Below are positions 11,279 to 20,970 of a stretch of DNA of 64,000 nt, piece by piece. How positions within the stretch are numbered: the stretch's first letter is position 1; each line of letters begins with the position of its first letter. The translations under genes and the position numbers were made by a program. Below the pieces are notes generated by a model. It was not told the origin of the DNA. It was given only the letters and a program-made list of their open reading frames with translations, and searched no databases. Source of the DNA: Apostichopus japonicus (lineage: Eukaryota; Echinodermata; Holothuroidea; Aspidochirotida; Stichopodidae); assembly GCF_037975245.1 (NCBI RefSeq), contig NC_092577.1:32738898-32802897 (forward strand). The letters run 5' to 3'.

Positions 11279-12235
11279 ATGTCCGTCAGTAAACAGGAAA
11301 CTTCGACCTCTGTTAATGTTATGCAGAAACATAGGCCCACTGATTTTTTGCCATCACGATTTCAGGGCGATGTAATTGATGCAGATTTAGCCGAAGCTCA
11401 TTATTTGGGATTTGAAGATTATTTGGAGTTGCATAAATTGCCGTCCCAAACCACCCCTGAGGCTGTAGCGGAAGAATTTAATGAAATATGTCGCATATTT
11501 AAGCGAACACTTAAAGGCCAAGCCAGACTCTGGATTGAAAACAAAAATTTTTCAACTATTGCTGATCTGCGCAAGCAATTCCTTGCTCGTTTCAGTCCAG
11601 GCACTTCTTCCTACGCTAAATCACAGGCATTTCATGCATTAAGCTATACGCCAGGTGATACAGCTCAAGCTCATTTGGCCAAAATTTCAAAAGCTGCAGC
11701 ACAATTAAGTTATGGCGAGGACCAAATTAGAGATAAATTCATCTCGACCCTGACTTTGCAATGTCGCTCAGCAGTGTTAATGTCTGCATCACCACAAGCA
11801 ACAATTGCAGATTTGGTCATGAAAGTCCAATGTTATTTTGACTTACAAATCCAAAGTCAACCCACAGCTTCTTCCGAACTATTTATGGCAATGCACGACA
11901 AAGCGTCTTCTGATCAGACTCCTACTATTTCTGCAGCTTCTGAGATACACGAGTTGTGTAATAAAATTCAGGAATTAGAGACCAAGTTTGATCAGTCACG
12001 TAGGTCAGAATCGCAAGACAATCCAAAAGACATGAGGCAAAGATATAGTTCTCGTGATTCTCGTGGTCCTAGGACAGGTCAGAATAATAACAGGAGAAGG
12101 TTACCATATTTTAATCCTTCAATCACATGTTACTACTGCCAAAATCGAGGTCATTTTGCACAATATTGTCAAATTCGCCTAAGCCATGAAATGGAGGCTA
12201 ATGTAAAGAGAGTACCAACACAGAATTTTCAGTAG
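11279..12235 (+). CDS. gag: Gag polyprotein (capsid/nucleocapsid)
   Basis: Predicted 318 residues from the ATG at 11279. The frame is open further 5' to a TTG at 11225, but the ATG is the natural start. The middle contains a Retrotrans_gag-like capsid region, with KGQARLWIE and the following FLARFSPG-type segment typical of gypsy gag. A nucleocapsid zinc knuckle of the form CX2CX4HX4C lies at residues 284-297 (CYYCQNRGHFAQYC), preceded by an Arg-rich, RNA-binding-like stretch. Gag would assemble the particle and package the element RNA. It ends with TAG at 12233-12235. Pol lies in the -1 frame and overlaps by 34 bases, so Gag-Pol is presumably made by frameshifting. Confidence 0.93.
   Translation: MSVSKQETSTSVNVMQKHRPTDFLPSRFQGDVIDADLAEAHYLGFEDYLELHKLPSQTTPEAVAEEFNEICRIFKRTLKGQARLWIENKNFSTIADLRKQFLARFSPGTSSYAKSQAFHALSYTPGDTAQAHLAKISKAAAQLSYGEDQIRDKFISTLTLQCRSAVLMSASPQATIADLVMKVQCYFDLQIQSQPTASSELFMAMHDKASSDQTPTISAASEIHELCNKIQELETKFDQSRRSESQDNPKDMRQRYSSRDSRGPRTGQNNNRRRLPYFNPSITCYYCQNRGHFAQYCQIRLSHEMEANVKRVPTQNFQ
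12202..12235 (+). promoter_or_regulatory. gag/pol -1 frameshift overlap
   Basis: gag is in frame 2 and pol in frame 1, so pol lies at -1. The window where both frames are open is only 34 bases, bounded by a pol-frame TAA just upstream and the gag TAG. The best slip candidate is GAATTTT at 12223-12229, which is not a canonical X XXY YYZ heptamer. The frame relation is direct observation; frameshifting as the mechanism is inference. Confidence 0.6.
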
Positions 12236-15200
12236 GGAGCACTTGTGATAGCACTCATCATACAGTGACTCCAGACAAAGTACCAAGTAAGGGAAGATCG
12301 AAACGTAAAGCAAATAATATTTGGAAGAATAGTAATATTCCTAGTTCTAGATATACAGGGAACGACCGTAATGTGGATATTCAACTGGACACACGTAATT
12401 TTGTAAGAGGTACTTTACATGATGGTAAAGGAATTTCATTGTTGTTTGATAGTGGAGCGACACGCTCTATCATTTCTTCTTCTACAGTGCAAAATTCAAA
12501 GTATTTATCCTCTATACAACCTGTCTCAGTTGATGTAGTAAACTTAAAGTTGGGTAATGGTCAGTTTATTCATGCGTATAGCACGATAACATTTCAGGTC
12601 AAAATTCAAGGTCATGAATTTCAGCTTTCTGCTTTAATTGCTGCAAACCTGACAGGTATTGACTTAATATTAGGTAGTCAAACTCTGAAGGAATTGAATG
12701 GTTCTTTGGACTTTACCACAAACTGTTTTAGAATTAAACAAGCCAAAGTTTTCCTTAGGCCAGTGCAGAGATTTGTTATTTACCCAGGTCAGCAAAGATA
12801 CATTACTGTACAGGGACGTCTTCCACTATATGCACGAAATGCAGATGTGGTTATTAAACCGTTTCCTCTAATATCTCGTATGTGTCCTTCACGAATGTTA
12901 GTGAAAATGCATAAAGGTAGAACAAAGATTCTACTAAGCAACATGGGTAACCGGAAATTTTTTCTGCATCCTTCTCGCACAGTGGCTCATTTAAATTTAG
13001 CAGATATCATTACGGTCACAGAAGACATACCTACTGAATGTCTAGATTTTCTCAATGTCATGAGAGACATCGAAAAACCGTCTCTTTTTCAAACCAATTC
13101 TAACTCTAAAGAGAACCGTGATGAAATTACACGATATAATTTACATCGTTATCCACATTTGACAGCCGATGATCCCCTGGTTTCCAAATCTGAACAGGAA
13201 ATCATGAGAGATAACATTAATTTGGAACAAAGTATTCTAAATGCTTCAGAAACAGAAAGCATTTATGAATTTCTAGACTCACATAGAGATGCATTTTCTC
13301 TTTATGGTGAATTATCTCACTGTCCAAATTATGAGGCTGATGTTACGCTTACTAATGATGAGCCATTTTACATACGTCCCTATAGACTTTCAGATGAGGA
13401 CAAAGTCATTGTCGCCAGTGAGCTTGACAAATTAGTGCGATTAGGAATCTTAGCGGTAGGACATCAGTCTTATACCTCACCGGTTTTCCTCATTCCAAAG
13501 AAGGGAACAAAAGACAAAAGGGTTGTCACAGATTTTCGCTACTTGAACAGTAGAATAAAACGTCTCAATCACCCTTTTCCATTACTGAATGAGACTATCC
13601 GTACCATAGGGTACTCTGGAGCCAAAATTTTGGGTGTTCTTGATTTAAAGTCTGCATTTTTCTGTCTGCCACTTAGTGTTCATGCACAACAATATACAGG
13701 TATTGCTTCATTTCATGGAGGAAAGCATTATTATTATAAACGCTTACCACAGGGATTGAATTTATCTCCAGCGATCTTTCAGTCGAAAATTAATGATATT
13801 TTGGCAACGATCCCAAATTCAAATAAGTTCTGTATTGCTCATCATGACGATATTATTGTGTACAGTGCAGACAAACGACCTCACAAACAACACCTACAGG
13901 CAATTTTTAAGGTTTTAATGGACAACGGATTGAAAATCTCTCCGAAAAAGTGTAGCATTTTTCAAAATTCAGTCCGATATATGGGACATTTGCTCTCAAT
14001 AACCCCAGAAGGTGAGGCTTGTATCCAACCTTTACATGACAGATGTGCAGCAATCAGGAACACACCGAAACCACACAATGTTAAGTCAGTAAGACGATTT
14101 GTAGGTGCAGTTAATTATGTGGCTTCATTTTTTCCAAATATTCAAGCACTATTGAGACCATTACATCATTTGAGTCGTAAGAGAAAGGTATTTAAATGGA
14201 CAGAGGAACATCAGTGTGCATTTCAAAGTATTAAAGAGTTGTTGTGTAATCCACCTATATTGCATATGCCACAGAAATATGGTCGTTTTGTATTATATAG
14301 CGACACATCACGAGTAGCAACAGGATCATACTTGACACAAAGAGTTAATGGTAAAGAGAATATTATTGCATATTACTCTAAGATATTACCACCAGCATGT
14401 CAGAGGTATAGTGTAACTGAATTAGAAATGATGGGTCTATTTATTAATGTGACAGCATTCAAACATTTATTGCAAAATGTAGAATTTGAGGCATATGTTG
14501 ATCACTCAGCCATTGTTGAATTGTTGAAGTCAAAACAAGAACCAGCAACTTCACGCTTACGTAAACTTCTGTTCAAATTGTCAGAATATACATTTCAGGT
14601 TGGTTACAAAAAAGGCTCGGAATTGGTTTTGGCAGATTATTTGTCTAGAGCACCACAGGAATTCCACTCTGAAATAGATCAGGTTGCTCAAGAGGTCAGT
14701 TCTTATGAGGATATTTCAACTCCACCTAAGGAGACATTTAATCCAATCATGACAAGGTCAATGGCAAGGTCAATGGGAGTCAAAGTTCCAGATTTATTTC
14801 CGAATAAAGTCACAAAGGAGTCCAAGCAGGATTCCCCAGCCAAAGTATCAACAAATAGAGTTAAAAGGACATCCATTCCTAAGGCAACACATGATCATGT
14901 TACGCAGAGACCACAATCTGAGTCACAAAAGAGGACTACACCAGTTATTTCTACTGATAAGAGAGATACATATAGTCAAAGGCCTACTATTTCTATGCCG
15001 AGTGAAAATCGACATACATTTAGTCCTGACATGTTAGTTGTGCCAAATTTTACAAGTGTTTCACAACCTTCAGAGCCAAGATTAGTGGATCAGAGTAGAC
15101 ATAGAGTGCAAGAGGTAATCAGAGAACCACCTCCAGAATTATTCGCTCAGCCGAAGCCAGTAATAACAAACATTGATCATTTGGTTACAGGGCACATTCC

Positions 15201-17133
15201 AAAACAAAAGGAATTGAATAAAGTCATGAAGGCAATTCAAGGAAAGCTGATCAAAAACTATGATCTGCCATTTGATGTAAAAGAGTTGCAAATTCAACAA
15301 CAAACTTGTCCTTACTACAAACCAATTTATGATTTTCTTGCACATGACATTATTCCAAGTAATGCTAAGCATGCTAGAACTGTTCGTTCTCAAGCAGAGG
15401 ATTATTTGTTATGTAATAGTTTGTTATTCAGGATATTTTTGCATGAGACTAATGATGCTAAGATGACTCTTCAGTTAGTCGTACCTGAGACTATGGTAGA
15501 ACAAATAATATCTCGATATCATGATGACTTGTTAAGTAATCATCAGGGTGTAATGCGTACATATTTGACTATTAGACAGCATTTCTATCTGCGCAATATG
15601 TTTCAACGCATCAGTAATTATATTCAGGCATGTCTCCGTTGTCAAGAATTCCGTAAGAAACCGGACAAATTGAGACAATATCATGCTCGCATTCCTGATT
15701 CTTATCGTCCTTTTGACAGACTTAGTCTGGATTTCAAGACTATGCCCGCAACGGCTACAGGATTTAAACATTTGATGGTTGTTTGTGATGAGATCACTAG
15801 ATTTGTTGTATGTGTTTCTCTTAAGACTCTTGATGCTGAAACAATATGTGAAGCATTATTGCAGAGGGTAGTCACAACTTTTGGTCCACCGTCTTGTATC
15901 ATAAGTGATGCGGCAGCTTCTCTTACAGGAAAATTAGTGGAGCTCTTAAGTAAAGCTTTAGGCATTGAACAAAAGTTCATCAGTGTAAGCAATCATGGAA
16001 GCTTACAGGTTGAAAGACACATTCAGACTCTTTCAAATTTCCTCAAAGTGAACTTAAATCAGTTTGGTACGGATTGGGTACGATTTGTCCCAACATCAGC
16101 CTATGCATATAACACATTTTCCTCTCCTCAGTTAGGTAGCTATAGCCCATTTGAACTTGCATTTGGACGTAAGCCACCAAATCTTACAAATTTATCGTTC
16201 AATCCAATGGCAGGATTATCACAATCTCATGGAGAATATGCTGCATTGTTAAAGAAACGATTTGATCATTTGTCAAGGGTAATGTTAGTCTTGCAAAAGA
16301 AGCAACAAGATGCTCAAAATGTTAAGATAAGTGCAAAACTGGACAAAGGTGCAATTTATTCAACGGGTCAATTAGTGTATCTATATAAGCCAACGTCTTC
16401 TTCCTTGACTGCGAACTCTCGCAAAATTGCTGCAGAATGGTGTGGACCATTAGTGATCCATCAAGTTTTGGATAGGACTCATTATTTGTTGGCCACTCTC
16501 AAAGGAGAAATTCTTAGTGATGTATTCAATTATAACAGGCTTAAACCATGTTTTGTAAGAGCATCTTCTGAAACTAAGAATATCACTAACATTCAGAAAT
16601 TGCGAAATGTCTTGAAAACAAAGGGTTCATCAAGTGAAAAGGTTGCACGAATGCGAAATGTTTTGAGTAGTAACACTTCTAATGCAGAAAATGTTAATGT
16701 CATGCAAGATGCACATATTGAGTTTCATGATGAGTTTGGTAACATTTTGCCAGGGGTAACTTCAGATCACGTCATGTGTCTTATGACCACTAAGCCAATG
16801 AATGTTGCATCCTTTCTAGAGAATAGAGCACATAATGAAGGATTAGCACTTCCATATCCTTCCATGAAAGATAGCATATTAAGGCAAAAGAAAGTTTTTG
16901 CAAATGCTCCACAAGGAGACATGAAAGTTCAACGTGCTAGATACAAATTGGGTGAATTACAGGTTCTGGTCACCTATCAGACACCATGTTTTCCAACAGG
17001 CTTTAAGAGTCATGATTTTTGGTGGAATGTAGGAAAATATTCCAACACAGAGGAAATAATGAATTTTCTCCATGAAAAGGGATTGAACATTACAGGCAGT
17101 CCAGGCAGGATGTTGCAAACATTATATGGTTAA
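12202..17133 (+). CDS. pol: Pol polyprotein: protease-RT-RNase H-integrase
   Basis: The frame is open from 12202 (after a TAA) to the stop ending at 17133. No ATG is near its start, which fits a -1 frameshift product from gag. Residues below are numbered from the codon at 12265. Aspartic protease: DSGA at 62-65 and the downstream LILG at 134-137. Reverse transcriptase: catalytic D460 in VLDLKSAF, the LPQGLNLSPAIFQ segment, and the active site HHDD at 526-529, where gypsy elements normally have [YF]xDD. RNase H: D680, E721, D746, D791. Integrase: zinc site H1086, H1093, C1123, C1126; catalytic D1156, D1215, E1250 (DX34E); GPY/F-like GPL at 1394-1396 and YNRLKP at 1423-1428. A ~194-residue tail (1429-1622) has no domain I recognise. 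No internal stop is present. Confidence 0.95.
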   Translation, partial: CKESTNTEFSVGSTCDSTHHTVTPDKVPSKGRSKRKANNIWKNSNIPSSRYTGNDRNVDIQLDTRNFVRGTLHDGKGISLLFDSGATRSIISSSTVQNSKYLSSIQPVSVDVVNLKLGNGQFIHAYSTITFQVKIQGHEFQLSALIAANLTGIDLILGSQTLKELNGSLDFTTNCFRIKQAKVFLRPVQRFVIYPGQQRYITVQGRLPLYARNADVVIKPFPLISRMCPSRMLVKMHKGRTKILLSNMGNRKFFLHPSRTVAHLNLADIITVTEDIPTECLDFLNVMRDIEKPSLFQTNSNSKENRDEITRYNLHRYPHLTADDPLVSKSEQEIMRDNINLEQSILNASETESIYEFLDSHRDAFSLYGELSHCPNYEADVTLTNDEPFYIRPYRLSDEDKVIVASELDKLVRLGILAVGHQSYTSPVFLIPKKGTKDKRVVTDFRYLNSRIKRLNHPFPLLNETIRTIGYSGAKILGVLDLKSAFFCLPLSVHAQQYTGIASFHGGKHYYYKRLPQGLNLSPAIFQSKINDILATIPNSNKFCIAHHDDIIVYSADKRPHKQHLQAIFKVLMDNGLKISPKKCSIFQNSVRYMGHLLSITPEGEACIQPLHDRCAAIRNTPKPHNVKSVRRFVGAVNYVASFFPNIQALLRPLHHLSRKRKVFKWTEEHQCAFQSIKELLCNPPILHMPQKYGRFVLYSDTSRVATGSYLTQRVNGKENIIAYYSKILPPACQRYSVTELEMMGLFINVTAFKHLLQNVEFEAYVDHSAIVELLKSKQEPATSRLRKLLFKLSEYTFQVGYKKGSELVLADYLSRAPQEFHSEIDQVAQEVSSYEDISTPPKETFNPIMTRSMARSMGVKVPDLFPNKVTKESKQDSPAKVSTNRVKRTSIPKATHDHVTQRPQSESQKRTTPVISTDKRDTYSQRPTISMPSENRHTFSPDMLVVPNFTSVSQPSEPRLVDQSRHRVQEVIREPPPELFAQPKPVITNIDHLVTGHIPKQKELNKVMKAIQGKLIKNYDLPFDVKELQIQQQTCPYYKPIYDFLAHDIIPSNAKHARTVRSQAEDYLLCNSLLFRIFLHETNDAKMTLQLVVPETMVEQIISRYHDDLLSNHQGVMRTYLTIRQHFYLRNMFQRISNYIQACLRCQEFRKKPDKLRQYHARIPDSYRPFDRLSLDFKTMPATATGFKHLMVVCDEITRFVVCVSLKTLDAETICEALLQRVVTTFGPPSCIISDAAASLTGKLVELLSKALGIEQKFISVSNHGSLQVERHIQTLSNFLKVNLNQFGTDWVRFVPTSAYAYNTFSSPQLGSYSPFELAFGRKPPNLTNLSFNPMAGLSQSHGEYAALLKKRFDHLSRVMLVLQKKQQDAQNVKISAKLDKGAIYSTGQLVYLYKPTSSSLTANSRKIAAEWCGPLVIHQVLDRTHYLLATLKGEILSDVFNYNRLKPCFVRASSETKNITNIQKLRNVLKTKGSSSEKVARMRNVLSSNTSNAENVNVMQDAHIEFHDEFGNILPGVTSDHVMCLMTTKPMNVASFLENRAHNEGLALPYPSMKDSILRQKKVFANAPQGDMKVQRARYKLGELQVLVTYQTPCFPTGFKSHDFWWNVGKYSNTEEIMNFLHEKGLNITGSPGRMLQTLYG

Positions 17134-18380
17134 TATGTATAACTGCATATTGCTTTAAGTTCAGATGAACAGGTGTTTTACCCACGATTTTATGAATGGA
17201 ATGCGTCATGGCATTTACCTGCATACCTATTAAGTGGAAGTCATTGTACTGTATGGTGTAACAATATAAGCTTTATTGTTAAAAACGCCACCAAGTGACC
17301 TAGTTTCATCTTTTATAACAAATGTGTAGTGAGTATACCTTATTTCTCCTTATGAATTCGTTCAAACGTTTACCCGGCAATTAGAACATATCCGGAACAT
17401 TAGCAACATGGGTTTTCATATATTGAGAAATATTTTAAGGATATTTACATTGCATCATTTATGTTATATATTGAAGGCTATTTAGAGACAGCATTGGTGA
17501 TATGCAACTTTTGCTTACAGCAACAGTTATCGAAGCAAATGAAAGTATAGCTCTTTTGAGGAACTTATGTATATATTTTCTTTTTATCAAATATTCATGC
17601 AAAAGTAAATTTCATCATGAAGTTTAAAAAACAAGATGTTAAGTAATATGTAAATTTGAAGAAAGATTTGTTGATGTCATAGTCTATGGGGTCTCTTTTA
17701 TGGTATCGAATATCTAGTACTTTGGTACTTTACTAGACTATCATTCGGAGTGCATACCTAGGGTCACCATGCTATCGAGTCACATTTTGTTGATTTTCTT
17801 GAGGTGAATGTATATGATTCACAAGGTTTCAAAGCAGTTTTGAAACTATGACTTCATTAAAGAGGAGGTTTTGTAAATGAGTTTGTAATATTTTAAGGTT
17901 CTTTTTCTAGTGTACGAATTTTGCATGGAACGCTAAGGCGTTCTGTTCAGTTAAAAGATAACTAAGTCAAGTTTTCTCTGATCTCTCCCCAAATCACGGC
18001 ATGATTTCACTTTTGATATAAATGTATTATTGATGTATGAAATGCATAAATGTATTTTGTAAGAGATACTGCATATTTTGCTGTGTCATGTAACTTTGAG
18101 ATACCTTAATGATACTTTTTTTAGGTTACATCATATGATGTCATCAATATTGAAGAGGTACACAAAAAAAAATTTTCAAGGAGATAGTATCAATGTATAT
18201 ACCATATGATCATTTTAATATTCGTAACCAAGATGTTAACCTTTGAGATACGTGAAGACCATTTATTGAAGTCAATGAATATTAGTGAATGTGCTTACAG
18301 TACACTACCTTTTTGAGATAATGATAAGTTAAAGCAGTATGATGTTAAAATTTTGGAGTATCCAAAAATTTTAAAAGATT
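17134..18380 (+). other. Retrotransposon 3' non-coding region
   Basis: About 1.25 kb between the pol stop and the polypurine tract with no ORF of note, so there is no env-like gene. It is AT-rich and without obvious repeats. The length is unusual for an element whose coding part is so compact. Confidence 0.75.
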
Positions 18381-18388
18381 GAGGGGGA
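18381..18388 (+). other. Polypurine tract
   Basis: GAGGGGGA immediately precedes the TG of the 3' LTR, within a broader AAAAGATTGAGGGGGA context. This is the expected position for the plus-strand primer of an LTR element. Confidence 0.9.
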
Positions 18389-19153
18389 TGTTATGAAATA
18401 GTGATGCCATCTCTTTGATGTTACCGAAACACGCCATCGAGACACCTTACGGGCCTCTTATGTATTTATCTAGGTCATGGATTCAGTTTTCCCACGAGAA
18501 GTTTTTAACTATCTTATTGAATCTTGGTACAGGGCTTTTTCCCAAAATAGATTCCATTATGTCTGTGGAACATTCGAGAAGGTTCTCTCACGTGGTATGG
18601 AAGTTTCCATAGAAAGGGGATGGACTTCTAAACTCCCAACCAATCAGGGCAGATCAGTGCCAGTGCACTTATTTTTATATCATTAAGTTAATACAGGATG
18701 GTCAGTTTATTGGCTGTCTACTGATTGTGCGCAGTGGGATTTTATGGAAGTAGGGTTTAAAAGTAAAAGGAGGCCGAAAGTTTGAGCACTCTGTCAGCAA
18801 ATTTATGACTTGGCCAGCAAATTTATCACTCCGTCAGCGCTCCGTGATCAGTTCGTTGCTTCGTCACCATTTCATCACTCTTTCTAATTGTTTAATTGAC
18901 GGAGTCAAGTCAAGTCAAATCATTGTAATTTAGTTTTATTTGTAAAGAGAATCGACAGAGAAGAAATTATACCGAATCATCAAATCAAATCCTATCTCGT
19001 CAAATTGTTTTTTGTGTGAAGTCATTGTTTTCTTCCGTTCGAGACATCTCCTGAAGAAGCATAAATACGGCATCAAGATATCCCAGTACCTTTCTATCGC
19101 GAGTCCCGATATAGTTTTACTATCGGAGGAGCCGGGCTCGTCACAATATTACA
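18389..19153 (+). repeat. 3' LTR
   Basis: 765 bp, same termini and length as the 5' LTR. I compared the two copies by eye and found no substitutions. The flanking ATAT at 19154-19157 is the right copy of the target-site duplication. Confidence 0.97.
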
Positions 19154-19157
19154 ATAT

Positions 19158-20763
19158 GATGCATAACGTTTACGTGTTTCTTTGAAGATTTGAAGATTCC
19201 ACATCGAAGTCTTCTTAGTTTAAGGTAAACGTTGATGGAGAGTGTCATGAAGCGAAGGAAATGAGATAATACGTTGTCAGAAAACATTCCAAATTGAAAA
19301 TTGAAAAACAAAATTGTATTTTGGCAAAGTTACATGTTACTAAATGGTGTCCTGGGAGGGGATCGAGTAACTTGTTGTGTGTCGAAAAAGGTTTCATGAA
19401 GCCTGATTTTTCCAACGATGCACACCACGGTTAAAAGAAAGACAGTTATGACTTTTTCCATATCAAATACTTTCAAACAATGTAAAATTGAAAACAACTT
19501 GGGTTTGGAATTTGTGTGAATCTTAGCGGAATGTGTCTATTCTGCAACGGTGACAGAATACAGAAGAAGTAGTAGGCAAGTTTGTAAGCTTACGTATATA
19601 TATATTGCGTACATTACTAGCGGCCCTGCAGTGATTGAATCTTTAGACATATGTAAGTTTTAAGCCTTGCAAATGAAGTTAACGAGATCTTCTATAGATA
19701 CAAAACTAAAACTGCTGCCTAATCCAGGGATGAAAAGATTCGGAGAACCCTGCTAAAGGGCAATTATAGCTGCTGGATTTGCCTTATAACATACAGGTAA
19801 ATGGCACATTCTAAAGCTAATATTTCTGGCTTCTCTCAAGCTTAACAAATAGAGGAAGGAGAAGAAGAAGAAAGAGAAAGAGAAAAAAGAAAAAAAAGGA
19901 AAAACAAACGAAAAAAAAAACGATTCTGATTTGTAAGTAGACCGTTTACATTTAGACTTTTACAAGCAAGTATTAAGTTTGTTTCACATTTGGAGAAGCG
20001 ATCCGCGTTATTACATCAACTGCTTTTGCAGCAATATCGACGGTAGTTCTATAGTTTCTTTCATACATCAATCAATTTAGGCTCAAATATATCTTGAATA
20101 TTATGATTATTTTTCAATGGAGATGAATGCTTTGCACGTGTCATGAATATGTACAGTACTTTTATTGTGCTTGAGTCAGCCTACAGAGTGGGTGTTATAA
20201 AATCGACCGTTCTGTCGGCCTATCAGTGGCTGAGGAATAGTCAGATTATTAGTATTTTTTTTCTCCCTTTTTCCCGTCTTTGATTATACGCCAAGAGGTA
20301 AACTTATCAATATGTAACCCTTGATGTGATAATAACCTGCAGATAATAAAGCAGGCTGGTGCAGTTATCGATTTGATTAATTTCTGATTTTGACTTCTGT
20401 CATATGTTACGTCGGAAATGTCATTGGTAGATAATTTGTATACATGTCTAACGATGTAGCATCGAGGACGGTTCATTTGAAGGAGGCACTTTGGGGTGTT
20501 AAATATGATGGACTTCAAATATCCGATCGATGAGGGCGTGATTATTTTAAGTTCTCCTTTCTACCCGGATACTATACGAGTTCGACAACTACCGGATAGT
20601 CTTTCGTTTGCGGCATTGCGTAATGCTTGTAACAAGAAAATCAATTGGGGAAAAATGTTCGTATTTCGTCAAGAGTTCACTGCATTAATTAACACAATAA
20701 TGATATTAATATCATTTTAGAAACCGTATTTGGAATGATGAAATGATGAAGTGAGGAATATTT
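19158..20763. other. Non-coding stretch with purine-rich tract
   Basis: A GA/A-rich tract lies at about 19855-19922. ORFs at 20249-20518 (minus) and 20496-20720 (plus) are unrecognised and overlap each other. No gene is supportable. Confidence 0.45.
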
Positions 20764-20970
20764 GAATTTGGAATACTTCAATCTAGTGTGATATCAGTGA
20801 ATTCGTTTCCTTGGTCGCATATACTCACTGTTTGCGATGTCCTCTTATTGCATTCTTATAAGGAAACCATAAGAATGCAATAAGAGGACAACGCAAACAG
20901 TGATTATATATACGACCAAGGAAACGAATTCACTGGTATCACACTAGTTTGAATTAAGTATTCAAAATTC
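20764..20970. repeat. Near-perfect ~207 bp palindrome
   Basis: The left arm 20764-20859 pairs with the right arm 20869-20970 around a 9 base spacer (AAGGAAACC). CATTCTTAT / ATAAGAATG flank the loop, and GAATTCGTTTCCTTGGTCG / CGACCAAGGAAACGAATTC lie mid-arm. Only a few mismatches and small indels occur. This is a strong cruciform-forming sequence, and may be a foldback transposable element or an inverted duplication. Confidence 0.93.

Larger units (their letters stand above)
9858..19153 (+). mobile_element. Complete Ty3/gypsy LTR retrotransposon
   Basis: A 9296 bp element bounded by two 765 bp LTRs that start TGTTATG and end ATTACA. Order: LTR, primer-binding site, leader, gag, pol (protease, RT, RNase H, integrase), a long 3' non-coding part, polypurine tract, LTR. 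Integrase lying downstream of RNase H places it in Ty3/gypsy and not copia. I find no envelope ORF. The LTRs read identical by eye and are displaced by exactly 8531 bases with no indels. The coding frames are uninterrupted. Both facts indicate a recent insertion that may still be competent. Flanks carry a 4 bp ATAT duplication. Clade assignment within Ty3/gypsy is not possible from the sequence alone. Confidence 0.97.

Noticed and set aside
17134-18388. Possible env gene of the retrotransposon
   Set aside because: No ORF of useful length, no membrane or signal peptide segment.
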